The position numbers were made by a program, and so were the translations under genes. Positions 6,238 to 12,187 of a stretch of 12,187 bases of DNA are shown here, one piece after another; the stretch's first letter is position 1, and every line of letters begins with the position of its first letter. The notes under the pieces are model-generated. The model saw only the letters and a list, made by a program, of their open reading frames with translations. It was not told where the DNA came from and did no database searches. Source of the stretch: Solirubrobacterales bacterium (lineage in GTDB: Bacteria > Actinomycetota > Thermoleophilia > Solirubrobacterales > Solirubrobacteraceae); contig DAHVAB010000037.1 in the NCBI GenBank assembly GCA_027314825.1, forward strand, positions 1-12,187. The letters run 5' to 3'.

Positions 6238-7925
6238 CGCGCTCGGAGCGGCACTCGCTCCGACTCCACCGCCGCCCCGGCTTCGAGCAGCCGCGCGCCA
6301 TCCTCGGGCAGGAGCGCCCCGCCGCGGCCGCCGAGGATTCGCGCCGTCTCGGTCGCGAAATACCAGCCGCCCGCGAGCAGCCCCACGCTCGGCCCGTCAG
6401 CGATGACACCGCCATCGGCGAGCATCACCGCCCGCTCGGTGCAGGCGGCCGCGAACTCCGGATCGTGAGTGGCAAGGATCACGGCCTGGCCGTCCTGCGC
6501 CCTGCCGCGCAGCTGCCGCGCGAGGTCCTCCTTGGCCTCCCTGTCCATGCCTCTGGTCGGCTCGTCGAGGGCGAGCACGGCCGGCGGGCGCTCGCCGTCA
6601 GTCACGACCGCGAGCGCAAGCCGCTGGCGCTCCCCCCCGGAGAGGTCCTTGGGATGACGGTCGGCCAGATCGGCGAGACCCACGCGCGCGAGCGCCGCGG
6701 CGGAAGCCTCCAGAGCGACCCGGTCGCGAAGGAAGTAGTCGCCTGGGCTCTGCAGCAGCAGCGCCACCCGTCCGGCGCTGCGCACCCTGCCGCGGGTGCA
6801 GTCCGTCAGGCCGGCGGCGACGCGCAGCAGCGTCGACTTGCCGGCGCCGTTTTTCCCCATCAGGGCGACGCTCTCTCCGGGCGCCACCGCCAGGCTCACC
6901 CCCTTCAGGATCGCGGGCCCATCGGAGATCTCGAGCCATATGTCCCTCAGATCGAGTGCGAAGGGCTCCCGGTGGCCGCCGAGCCAGGCCGCTCTCCGGC
7001 GGGCGGCGCGGGGCGCTGGCGCGCGGGGCGAGGCCGCATCAGCGCGAGCGTGGGCGCCGGCGCCGGGCTCACCATCCCGATCGTCCTCGGCCCGCCCGGC
7101 GGGAAGCAGCCCGTGCCTGCGCAGGGTCGCCCTCGCCTGACGCACCCCCACCGGCGGCGGCCCGACGCCCGCCAGCGAGAGCAGGCGCGCCCCGGGCGTC
7201 TGCAGCGCCGGCGCTGCCTCCTCGGCCCAGCTCAGAAACGAGCTGGGATCGCCGTCGTGGACGATCCTGCCGCGATCGAGCGCGATGACCCGGTCGGCGA
7301 TCCGCAGGCATCGCTCGAGGCGGTGCTCGGCCATCACGATCGTCGTCTCCCACTCCTGATTGAGCCTATGCAGCAGCCCCAGCAGCTCGTCTGCCGCCAC
7401 CGGATCGAGCTGTGAGGTCGGCTCGTCGAGCAGCACCAGCCGGGGACGTCCGACCAGCGCGGCGGCCAGCGCCACCCGCTGCTTCTCCCCGCCGGAGAGC
7501 TCGGCCGTGCCGCGTTGCAGAAGATGATCGACGCCAATCGCCAGGGCCACCTCCTCCACGCCGCGCGCGACCGCATTGGCGTCGTGTCCGCGGCCCGCGA
7601 GCGGCAGCGAGATCTCCGCTCGCACCGAGCTCGTCACCAGCTGGGTCTCCGGCTCCTGGAAGAGCACTCCGACCTGAGCGCCGACGCTGGCCGGCCCATG
7701 ATCGCGAGTGTCGAGGCCCGTCACTCTCACGCGACCGGCGAACGTGCCGCCCTGGAAGTGCGGGACCAGTGCGCAGGCTGCCTGCAGCAGCGTCGACTTG
7801 CCCTGGCCGGAGAGGCCGGCCAGCAGGCAGACCTCGCCCTCGCTCACCTCGAGGCTCACCTCCCGCAACGCCGGCTCGCTCGCGGCCGGGTAGCGGTAGC
7901 TCACATCCTCGAAGCGAAGGATCAC
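6234..7925 (-). CDS. ecfA: ECF transporter ATPase, two fused ABC cassettes (EcfA-EcfA')
   Basis: 563 residues holding both ATPase subunits of an energy-coupling factor transporter in one chain. Cassette 1 (about 1-235): Walker A GLSGQGKST (37-45), Q-loop Q90 in FQEPETQL, signature LSGGEKQR (143-150), Walker B LVLLDEP (163-169), H-loop His201. A Pro/Ala/Arg/Asp-rich linker spans about 236-320. Cassette 2 (about 325-520): Walker A GKNGAGKST (357-365), Q392, signature LSGGERQR (428-435), Walker B VLALDEP (450-456), H-loop His487. All catalytic motifs are intact in both halves. The reading frame is open for another 271 codons upstream, but that part is low-complexity out-of-frame translation of ecfT. 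GTG at 7925, overlapping the ecfT TGA by 4 nt, is the sensible start. The stop overlaps the next ATG by 4 nt. It hydrolyses ATP to drive uptake with the EcfT and S proteins of this operon. Confidence 0.96.
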   Translation of the reverse strand: MILRFEDVSYRYPAASEPALREVSLEVSEGEVCLLAGLSGQGKSTLLQAACALVPHFQGGTFAGRVRVTGLDTRDHGPASVGAQVGVLFQEPETQLVTSSVRAEISLPLAGRGHDANAVARGVEEVALAIGVDHLLQRGTAELSGGEKQRVALAAALVGRPRLVLLDEPTSQLDPVAADELLGLLHRLNQEWETTIVMAEHRLERCLRIADRVIALDRGRIVHDGDPSSFLSWAEEAAPALQTPGARLLSLAGVGPPPVGVRQARATLRRHGLLPAGRAEDDRDGEPGAGAHARADAASPRAPAPRAARRRAAWLGGHREPFALDLRDIWLEISDGPAILKGVSLAVAPGESVALMGKNGAGKSTLLRVAAGLTDCTRGRVRSAGRVALLLQSPGDYFLRDRVALEASAAALARVGLADLADRHPKDLSGGERQRLALAVVTDGERPPAVLALDEPTRGMDREAKEDLARQLRGRAQDGQAVILATHDPEFAAACTERAVMLADGGVIADGPSVGLLAGGWYFATETARILGGRGGALLPEDGARLLEAGAAVESERVPLRAR

Positions 7926-8809
7926 CGCACGCCCCGGCGATCGAGGAACGGCAGCATCGAGACGGCGACCAGGGCCACGCAGAGCGCACCGGTGACCACG
8001 GAGGTCGGGCATCTGATCAGCGGGTATGCCCCGAAGGAGGTGGCGCCGGTGATCGTCCCGGCGAGCGCGAGCGCGAGCACGCCGGCCGCGGAGAGCAGGA
8101 AGGCCAGGTCGTGACGCGAGAGCGGCCTGCGTACTCCGACCCGCAGGCGTCGCGCGCCGGCGAATCCGCGCAGCTCCAGCGTGGCCGCGACCTCCAGCGC
8201 CCGATCGAGCGCACCACCCACGCCGGCTCCGAGCAGCAGCGCGCGCCCGCGCAGGCCACGGACCCCGCCATCCGGCCTGGTTCGCTGCGCCTCGGCCAGC
8301 CGCTGCGAGTCCGCCGCGAGCAGGGGCAGCATCCGCAGCGCCAGCGAGACCATCAGCGCCAAGCGCAGGGAGACGCGCCCGCACAGCGCGAGCAGCTCGT
8401 CCGGGTCCACGGCCAGCGTGAGCACGGCACCGAGCACGATCAGGATGCTCACCTTCACCGCGATCACCGCCCCGTATACGAGCGCCTGGAGGGTCAGATC
8501 GCCCTGGCCGAACGGGCCGAGGCTGCCCAGGCGCGCAAACACGGTCAGCCCCTGCCGGGAGACGAGCAGGTTGATCACCACGATCGGCACCGCCGCGTAC
8601 GCCGCGAGCCGCAGCGGCCCGCGCAGCCGCGCACCCAGACCGGCCGCCCGGGCGGCCCCGAGGCTCGCAGCGGCGATCGCGGCGAGCAGCAGCGGGTGAT
8701 CGCTCAGCAGCGCAGCGAACGCAAGAGAGGCCAGCCACGCCGCCCCGACCGGCGCCCGCGCGGCATGCAGCGGGCTTGCCAGCCGCCGGTATGCAAGCAC
8801 GCCGCCCAC
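7922..8809 (-). CDS. ecfT: ECF transporter transmembrane protein EcfT (CbiQ family)
   Basis: 295-residue integral membrane coupling protein that links the ATPases to the S-component. Hydrophobic segments lie at about 22-52, 66-83, 108-134, 148-164, 234-252 and 268-287. The two cytoplasmic coupling stretches that dock into the ATPases are recognisable: ALRMLPLLAADSQRLAEAQR (157-176), where AQRTRP replaces the usual A-R-G motif, and DRALEVAATLELRGFAG (202-218), with the canonical LRG. A YPLIRCPTS segment (262-270) is also typical of some actinobacterial EcfT. The start is GTG at 8809, 4 nt after the stop of the upstream lipoprotein gene, with an AGGAAGG ribosome binding site about 11 nt before it inside the upstream gene. 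A Met/Val choice a few codons later is also possible. Confidence 0.93.
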   Translation of the reverse strand: MGGVLAYRRLASPLHAARAPVGAAWLASLAFAALLSDHPLLLAAIAAASLGAARAAGLGARLRGPLRLAAYAAVPIVVINLLVSRQGLTVFARLGSLGPFGQGDLTLQALVYGAVIAVKVSILIVLGAVLTLAVDPDELLALCGRVSLRLALMVSLALRMLPLLAADSQRLAEAQRTRPDGGVRGLRGRALLLGAGVGGALDRALEVAATLELRGFAGARRLRVGVRRPLSRHDLAFLLSAAGVLALALAGTITGATSFGAYPLIRCPTSVVTGALCVALVAVSMLPFLDRRGVR

Positions 8810-8813
8810 ACCC

Positions 8814-9824
8814 TCAACCGCCTTCCTGGGGCAGCGGCAGCACCTTCGGCCCGGTCGAAGAGGAAACGACTGCGACAGCGAAGTGGCCGTCCAACGCCTT
8901 GGCGTCGAACGAGCGCGCCGCGAGCGCGAGCCCGGCCTGGTCGGTGCCGGCGACCACCCAGGCGGGCCCCTCCTGCGAATAGCGCGTCGCAGCGACCAGG
9001 CCCGAGCCGGCGCCGAGGGTGCTGCTCACCGATCCCGTCTTGCCGAGCAGCTCCACCTTCTGCCCCGCGTCCTGCACGCGCGCGAACACGCCGCTGACGG
9101 CCGGGCCCTGCTCGATCATCCGCGCCGGCGGCGATGGACGCAGCTGCGCCCACGTCCCCACCAGCAGTGTGATCGTTTCGCTCGATTCCCCGGACGGGCC
9201 GATCGCTGCGAAGGCTGCGGGCACGCCAAGCGCGATCAGCTTCTTGGCAACCTCCTGACAGGGACCGCTCTGCGGATCGGTGCACTCCATCCGCACCGGC
9301 ATCCGCTTTCCTTCCGGCCCGCCGCTGAACGGAGCCGGAAAGGACCCGACCACGTCGGGAATCTGTTCGGCAACGACCCAGTTGTGCAGGTCCCACCAGA
9401 TGCGATCGCCCGGATGGACGTTCGTGGCGGCGGCGCCCTTTTCGGCCTGCACGCCGTTGACGTAGTAGAACCAGTTGACCGGCTGGCCTTCGTCCTGCCC
9501 ACCCGCATGCCCGTCGACGCTTTCCACGAAGCCGCCGCCATAGCGCGTTCCGACCTTCGCGTTGCGCATCAGCAGGCTCATCACCGTCTCCGAGCCGTCC
9601 GCTTTCGGAGAGGAGAGCGAGAGCACGTGCTTGGCGCCGAATTCCCTACTGACGAGCAGCGACACGCCCGTCGGAGCCTTGCCGGCGCCGAGGCCGCATC
9701 CGGCCAACGCGACCGTCGCGGCGAGAGCCGCGACGGTCGACGCGATCCGTGTGCGAGCGGCGCGCAACCTAGGCCCGACCGTGACGGCGGCGGTGGGGAC
9801 GGCGCCTCTCCGCAGGGCCGGCAC
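8814..9824 (-). CDS. Lipoprotein with DUF4430 (transcobalamin-like C-terminal) domain and an extra C-terminal domain
   Basis: 336 residues. A hydrophobic stretch ends in lipobox LAGC (Cys43 with this start), so the protein is predicted to be anchored to the outside of the membrane. Residues about 53-150 match the DUF4430 family, the beta domain related to the C-terminal domain of transcobalamin and intrinsic factor: ETVMSLLMRNAKV (79-91), a GGGFVESVDG strand (96-105), NWFYYVNGVQAEKGA (117-131) and HPGDRIWWDLHNW (137-149). Residues about 160-336 form a domain I do not recognise, with Cys181 and Cys189, GVPAAFAAIGPSGESSETI (200-218) and GTDQAGLALAARSFDAKALD (293-312). Start choice: GTG at 9824 has AGGAA 5 nt upstream and overlaps the previous gene by 56 nt. 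TTG at 9767, 1 nt after the previous stop, would give a textbook short lipoprotein signal with Cys at residue 24. A capture role for corrinoid is inferred from context. Confidence 0.85.
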   Translation of the reverse strand: MPALRRGAVPTAAVTVGPRLRAARTRIASTVAALAATVALAGCGLGAGKAPTGVSLLVSREFGAKHVLSLSSPKADGSETVMSLLMRNAKVGTRYGGGFVESVDGHAGGQDEGQPVNWFYYVNGVQAEKGAAATNVHPGDRIWWDLHNWVVAEQIPDVVGSFPAPFSGGPEGKRMPVRMECTDPQSGPCQEVAKKLIALGVPAAFAAIGPSGESSETITLLVGTWAQLRPSPPARMIEQGPAVSGVFARVQDAGQKVELLGKTGSVSSTLGAGSGLVAATRYSQEGPAWVVAGTDQAGLALAARSFDAKALDGHFAVAVVSSSTGPKVLPLPQEGG

Positions 9825-10359
9825 CGGCGTTCCTGGCGGCCTTCGCCTTCGGGCATGCCTTGCCGTAGCAGGCCGGCTTGAACAGGAGCGTCTGCCCGCT
9901 GCGCGGATGCACCGCGCAGATGCCGGCGCTCGCTTCCCTGCCGTTCACCATCAGCTTCCAGTACCAGTCGGCCGCGGCCTTCGCCTTGAACGGCAGGTTC
10001 AGGCTCTCGATCCCCGTAACCTCATAGTCGGAGAATTCCGAGTCCCAGGTGCCGGCCCAGTGACCCTTCGTGGCGATCTGCAGGGCGCCGGCGCCACTCA
10101 TCCCGGTGCATGAGCCTCCGTCCCTGGCGACCGGTACGCCCGTGAGCGTGACGGTCCTGCTCAACAGCTTCCTGTACGCCGGGGCGCGGCCAAGCACCTT
10201 CACCGTCACCGTGACGCCATGGCCAGCGTGAACACTACGGTGCTGCCGGACTGCGTGCCGATGGCCTGTCGCCGCTCCTGCCGCCGGTGCCAGTGTGAGC
10301 GTTGCGGCGCAGACGACGGCGATCGCGCCGGCCATCCGCGCTGGTTTGCATGCCTTCAT
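9769..10359 (-). CDS. Small exported DUF4430-like protein, first gene of the B12 operon
   Basis: 196 residues. Signal peptide: basic start (MKACKPAR), hydrophobic core (about 9-25) and a likely AxA cleavage after APAAGA (residue 29). It has no lipobox and no later membrane helix, so it is predicted to be secreted or wall-associated. Residues about 45-165 look like a divergent DUF4430 / transcobalamin C-terminal domain: a VTVTVKVLG strand (49-57), GTWDSEFSDYEVTGIESL (103-120) and ADWYWKLMVNGREASAGIC (130-148), the counterpart of NWFYYVNGVQAEKG in the next gene. Four cysteines (84, 148, 164, 169) could form disulfides. The tail (170-196) is Lys/Arg/Ala-rich. The frame is open to 10443, but ATG at 10359 gives the signal peptide and follows a GGGGTGG ribosome binding site 9 nt upstream. 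That site lies in a leader hairpin just after the cobalamin riboswitch. Family assignment is by motif resemblance and less sure than for the lipoprotein. Confidence 0.82.
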   Translation of the reverse strand: MKACKPARMAGAIAVVCAATLTLAPAAGAATGHRHAVRQHRSVHAGHGVTVTVKVLGRAPAYRKLLSRTVTLTGVPVARDGGSCTGMSGAGALQIATKGHWAGTWDSEFSDYEVTGIESLNLPFKAKAAADWYWKLMVNGREASAGICAVHPRSGQTLLFKPACYGKACPKAKAARNAGAGPAERRRPHRRRHGRA

Positions 10360-10366
10360 GGTTGTG

Positions 10367-10397
10367 AGCCACCCCTTTCCGCGAGGGCTTGTGGGCT
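10367..10397 (-). promoter_or_regulatory. Leader hairpin that would hide the ribosome binding site (expression platform candidate)
   Basis: Just 3' of the aptamer P1, the minus-strand leader can fold into about 10 bp: AGC-C-CAC pairs with GTGGCT (one bulged C), then after an AAG bulge CCCT pairs with AGGG around a 7-nt loop. The purine-rich AGGGGTGG that serves as ribosome binding site for the ATG at 10359 sits fully in the 3' arm. There is no T-tract, so translational control is more likely than a terminator. Folding was done by eye. Confidence 0.45.
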
Positions 10398-10399
10398 TT

Positions 10400-10565
10400 C
10401 GGTCGGCGGCAGGTCTCCTGGCTCCCGGGCCCACCTCCCGCACCTTCCCGCCAGGCCGTCGGCCCGGCAGTGGATCGCACCGTCACGGCGCGTCGCGGTC
10501 GGCATCCCCGGTCACAGTGGCGGGTCCGCGCCGGACTCTCACCGGCTTCCCTTCACCACCGACCG
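10400..10565 (-). ncRNA. Cobalamin (B12) riboswitch aptamer
   Basis: On the minus strand the conserved cobalamin riboswitch elements occur in order: GGGAAGCCGGTGAGAGTCC and then GACCCGCCACTGTGACCGG near the 5' side, and the B12 box AGCCAGGAGACCTGCC (10408-10423) at the 3' side. The ends form a perfect 10-bp P1 (CGGTCGGTGG at 10556-10565 with CCGCCGACCG at 10400-10409, one G-T pair). A peripheral 8-bp hairpin with a GAC loop lies at 10450-10468. The aptamer precedes the exported DUF4430-like gene by 40 nt and should repress the five-gene uptake operon when cobalamin is plentiful. The family is certain; the off/on mechanism is inferred. Confidence 0.96.
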
Positions 10566-10579
10566 TTATGGACGCCAAG

Positions 10580-10585
10580 ATCCTA
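10580..10585 (-). promoter_or_regulatory. Possible -10 box of the B12 operon
   Basis: TAGGAT on the minus strand fits the actinobacterial TANNNT pattern. Initiation about 7 nt downstream would begin the transcript 6-8 nt before riboswitch P1, which is where a start site is expected. No convincing -35 box is seen. Confidence 0.4.
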
Positions 10586-10659
10586 CTCCCTGACGGCTCG
10601 CGCGTGCGCCGCGCTCATCGTGCCGCCGTCTCTCGAAGACGCCGCTGCGCGACCCTCGC

Positions 10660-10680
10660 GGCGCGCCCTGCGGGCGCGCC
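10660..10680 (-). terminator. GC-rich hairpin after the FAD oxidoreductase gene
   Basis: A perfect 9-bp inverted repeat (GGCGCGCCC and GGGCGCGCC) with a 3-nt loop starts 14 nt after the TGA of the oxidoreductase gene and upstream of the B12 operon promoter. There is no T-tract follow-on, as is common in high-GC actinobacteria. It probably separates the two transcription units. Confidence 0.55.
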
Positions 10681-10694
10681 TCAAGACCACGATC

Positions 10695-11951
10695 TCAGAC
10701 GGCGATGCCGCCGAGGTCGGCATCCAGATCGGCCAGCGAGCGCTTGGCGGCCTGATCGAGGCGCGCGCCCGCCCTCATCAGGCGGCCGGCGTGCTCGAGG
10801 TCGTCGGGGCGGCCCACCGTGAGCGCAGCCCTGACGCGGTCGTCCTCCAGGTACCAGCGGGTGAACTGCGCCCGTTCGGTGGAGCCGCGCACGATCTCCT
10901 CATCCCACGAGCTGGCCGGCCCGACGTATTCGAGCTCGGCCCAGTCACCGAGCACGGAGAAGAAGTACGGCACCGTCTCGTGGGCGAGATCCTGGCCGAG
11001 CATGTTGCGCGCGGCGGTCGCACCGTGATTGAACGCGACGTCCCAGTGCTCGATCCTGATCGGCTTCCCATGCAACTGTGACTCGTACTCACAGATGTCT
11101 CCAGCGGCGAACAGGTCGGGGGCGGAGGTCGCCAGGCGCAAGTCGCATCTGACGCCGCCGCCCTCACCGAGCGTGAGCCCCGCCGCGCGGGCGAGCTGAA
11201 GGTCGGGATTCACCCCCGCCCCGATCACCACCGTGTCGGCCGGCAGCGTGAGGCCGCGCTCGGTAACCACCCTGCGGACCCTTCCCTCGCCCTCGAAGCG
11301 GGCGAGCCCGTCTTCACCGTGGATGGTGACGCCGTGGGTTTGCAGAAGCTCTTCGAAGAAGCGGCCCGCCTCCCCGCCGAAACCGCGTTCGAGAGTGTGC
11401 TGCTCCTGCATCACGATCGTGCAGCGGTGACCCATCATGCTCAGTGAGGCGGCGACCTCGCAACCGATGTACGAGCCGCCGATAATCACCACGTTCTCCG
11501 CATCTGCCAGCGAGGCGCGGATCGCATCGGCGTTGCCCAGCGTGCGCAGGTAGTGAATCTCCTCAAGCTCGGCGCCCTCCACGTTCAGTCTCCTGACATT
11601 GGCGCCGGTGGCCAGCAACGCCTTGCCGTAGCGCAGCTCCCGGCGGTTCGACAGCTTCACTGTGCGTGCCGCGGGATCGAGCTTCATCGCGCTCGTCCTG
11701 GTCAGAACCTCGATCTGCTGGCTCTCGTAGAAGCCGAGGTCATCCACATACGCCTCCTGCCTCTCCTCTTCGCCGCGGAGAAACCCCTTCGAGCAGTTGG
11801 GCCGATTGTACGGCGGGTCGGGCTCCCGGCCGACGATCACGATTCGTCCGGTGGCGCCCTCCTCACGAAGGGTGCGCGCGCACTTGGCCGAGGCGAGGCC
11901 CCCGCCGATCAGCAGGTAGTCCACCTGCTCGGTATCCGTCTGCGTGGCCAT
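10695..11951 (-). CDS. NAD(P)/FAD-dependent oxidoreductase (ferredoxin/rhodocoxin reductase type)
   Basis: 418-residue flavoprotein of the AIF / ferredoxin-reductase family, which transfers electrons from NAD(P)H through FAD to a small redox partner (family knowledge). Seen: N-terminal FAD motif DYLLIGGGLASAKCARTLRE (11-30), PYNRPNCSKGFLRG (47-60; relatives usually have RPPLSK), ALLATGAN (111-118), NAD-binding Rossmann motif VVIIGGSYIGCEVAASL (154-170), DTVVIGAGVNPD (239-250), DLFAAGDICEYE (279-290) and RIEHWDVAFNHGATAARNMLG (from 299). A C-terminal reductase domain spans about 325-400. There is no active-site CxxxxC pair, so it is not a disulfide reductase. The start is ATG at 11951, with only weak ribosome binding (GTGGAT) but a TANNNT box 9 nt upstream. 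No ferredoxin or P450 is next to it. The physiological partner is unknown; a role in corrinoid reduction near the B12 genes is conceivable but unsupported by sequence. Confidence 0.93.
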   Translation of the reverse strand: MATQTDTEQVDYLLIGGGLASAKCARTLREEGATGRIVIVGREPDPPYNRPNCSKGFLRGEEERQEAYVDDLGFYESQQIEVLTRTSAMKLDPAARTVKLSNRRELRYGKALLATGANVRRLNVEGAELEEIHYLRTLGNADAIRASLADAENVVIIGGSYIGCEVAASLSMMGHRCTIVMQEQHTLERGFGGEAGRFFEELLQTHGVTIHGEDGLARFEGEGRVRRVVTERGLTLPADTVVIGAGVNPDLQLARAAGLTLGEGGGVRCDLRLATSAPDLFAAGDICEYESQLHGKPIRIEHWDVAFNHGATAARNMLGQDLAHETVPYFFSVLGDWAELEYVGPASSWDEEIVRGSTERAQFTRWYLEDDRVRAALTVGRPDDLEHAGRLMRAGARLDQAAKRSLADLDADLGGIAV

Positions 11952-11960
11952 CGGAGATCC

Positions 11961-11966
11961 ACTCTA
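11961..11966 (-). promoter_or_regulatory. Possible -10 box of the FAD oxidoreductase gene
   Basis: TAGAGT (TANNNT) on the minus strand ends 9 nt before the ATG at 11951, placing the transcript start within about 3 nt of the ATG (leaderless or nearly so). Confidence 0.35.
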
Positions 11967-12013
11967 GATCACAGGCCCGGTGGATGGCGGACCGACCAGT
12001 GCGCCTAGGATGG

Positions 12014-12019
12014 TATCGT
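12014..12019 (+). promoter_or_regulatory. Possible -10 box of the recombinase gene
   Basis: TATCGT (TANNNT) ends 9 nt before the ATG at 12029. No clear ribosome binding site lies between, consistent with a nearly leaderless transcript. Confidence 0.35.
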
Positions 12020-12028
12020 TTGTACGGC

Positions 12029-12187
12029 ATGAGCGCCCCAACCCGCATGGACGGCTACATCCGCGTCAGTCGCGTCGCGGGCCGCGAAGGCCCGAGCTAC
12101 ATCTCGCCGAGCGTTCAGCGGGAGGCGATCGAACGGTGGGCAGCCCACCGCGGCGTCGAGATCGCCGCCTGGCACATCGACGAGGAC
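12029..12187 (+). CDS. Serine-type site-specific recombinase, N-terminal start (cut by window edge)
   Basis: 53 codons are visible and the rest is beyond the window. After MSAPTR the product reads MDGYIRVSRVAGREGPSYI, then SPSVQREAIERWAAHRGVEI and a final AAWHIDED. This is the N-terminal strand and catalytic-serine region of the resolvase/invertase fold: YIRVS with the nucleophile Ser14, an SPSVQREAIERWA helix and an E(I)..W..DED strand where large serine recombinases continue with DxSG. The spacing (S...ISPSVQ..AI..W) resembles large serine recombinases of actinobacterial phages and integrative elements rather than short resolvases, but length cannot be judged here. The start is ATG at 12029, with ATG at 12047 (Met7) as the alternative. 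It is divergent from the FAD oxidoreductase with 77 nt between. It may mark the left end of an integrated element lying to the right. Confidence 0.85.
   Translation, partial: MSAPTRMDGYIRVSRVAGREGPSYISPSVQREAIERWAAHRGVEIAAWHIDED

Noticed and set aside
7926..8738. Upstream extension of the EcfA frame by 271 codons
   Set aside because: The extension is Arg/Ala/Gly low-complexity translation of ecfT in another frame. The first ABC motif begins right after GTG 7925, which overlaps the ecfT stop in the usual 4-nt manner.
10360..10443. N-terminal extension of the exported DUF4430-like protein
   Set aside because: It would be translated from the riboswitch B12 box and would bury the signal peptide; ATG 10359 gives a proper signal peptide and follows a ribosome binding site.
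10219..10822. Plus-strand open frames across the riboswitch region
   Set aside because: They cross the structured aptamer and terminator hairpin on the opposite strand and show no protein-family features.

Overview
This is a GC-rich window (about 70% G+C by eye) with many GTG starts, 4-nt stop/start overlaps and TANNNT-like -10 boxes. The protein types suggest an actinobacterium, possibly of the Solirubrobacterales/Thermoleophilia kind. That placement is inference, because there is no rRNA or marker gene here.

Left part (1-3688, all minus strand, read right to left): a three-subunit proton-translocating NAD(P) transhydrogenase operon, pntAA-pntAB-pntB. The subunits are linked by two 4-nt GTGA overlaps. 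It is followed 62 nt downstream by the N-terminal third of an FAD-dependent glycerol-3-phosphate dehydrogenase (glpD) that runs off the left edge. The 3' end of pntAB carries an in-frame tandem repeat that adds a Gly/Lys/Glu-rich tail.

Centre (3777-10585): a vitamin B12 region. On the plus strand is a PduO-type cob(I)alamin adenosyltransferase with an unusual low-complexity insertion. Converging on it from the right is a five-gene minus-strand operon headed by a clear cobalamin riboswitch (10400-10565, full B12 box and a 10-bp P1). In order of transcription the operon encodes: a small exported DUF4430-like protein; a DUF4430 lipoprotein with an extra unrecognised C-terminal domain; an EcfT membrane protein; a double EcfA ATPase (two complete ABC cassettes in one chain); and an ECF S-component fused to an extracellular squalene-cyclase-like alpha/alpha barrel. 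Eukaryotic transcobalamin and intrinsic factor consist of an alpha/alpha barrel plus a DUF4430-like beta domain. The operon therefore looks like an ECF corrinoid importer whose extracellular capture device is a transcobalamin-like protein split over three polypeptides. This is the most interesting system in the window. The riboswitch and ECF core are read directly; the transcobalamin-like capture role is inference.

Right part (10695-12187): a minus-strand AIF/rhodocoxin-reductase-type FAD oxidoreductase with a GC-rich terminator-like hairpin after its stop. Divergent from it is the start of a serine-type site-specific recombinase (catalytic-serine motif visible), cut by the right edge, which may mark the border of an integrated element. 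Both divergent genes have a TANNNT box exactly 9 nt before their ATG, suggesting leaderless or nearly leaderless transcripts.

The only stretch over 300 nt without a protein gene (10360-10694) holds the riboswitch, its promoter and 5' leader, and the terminator hairpin.
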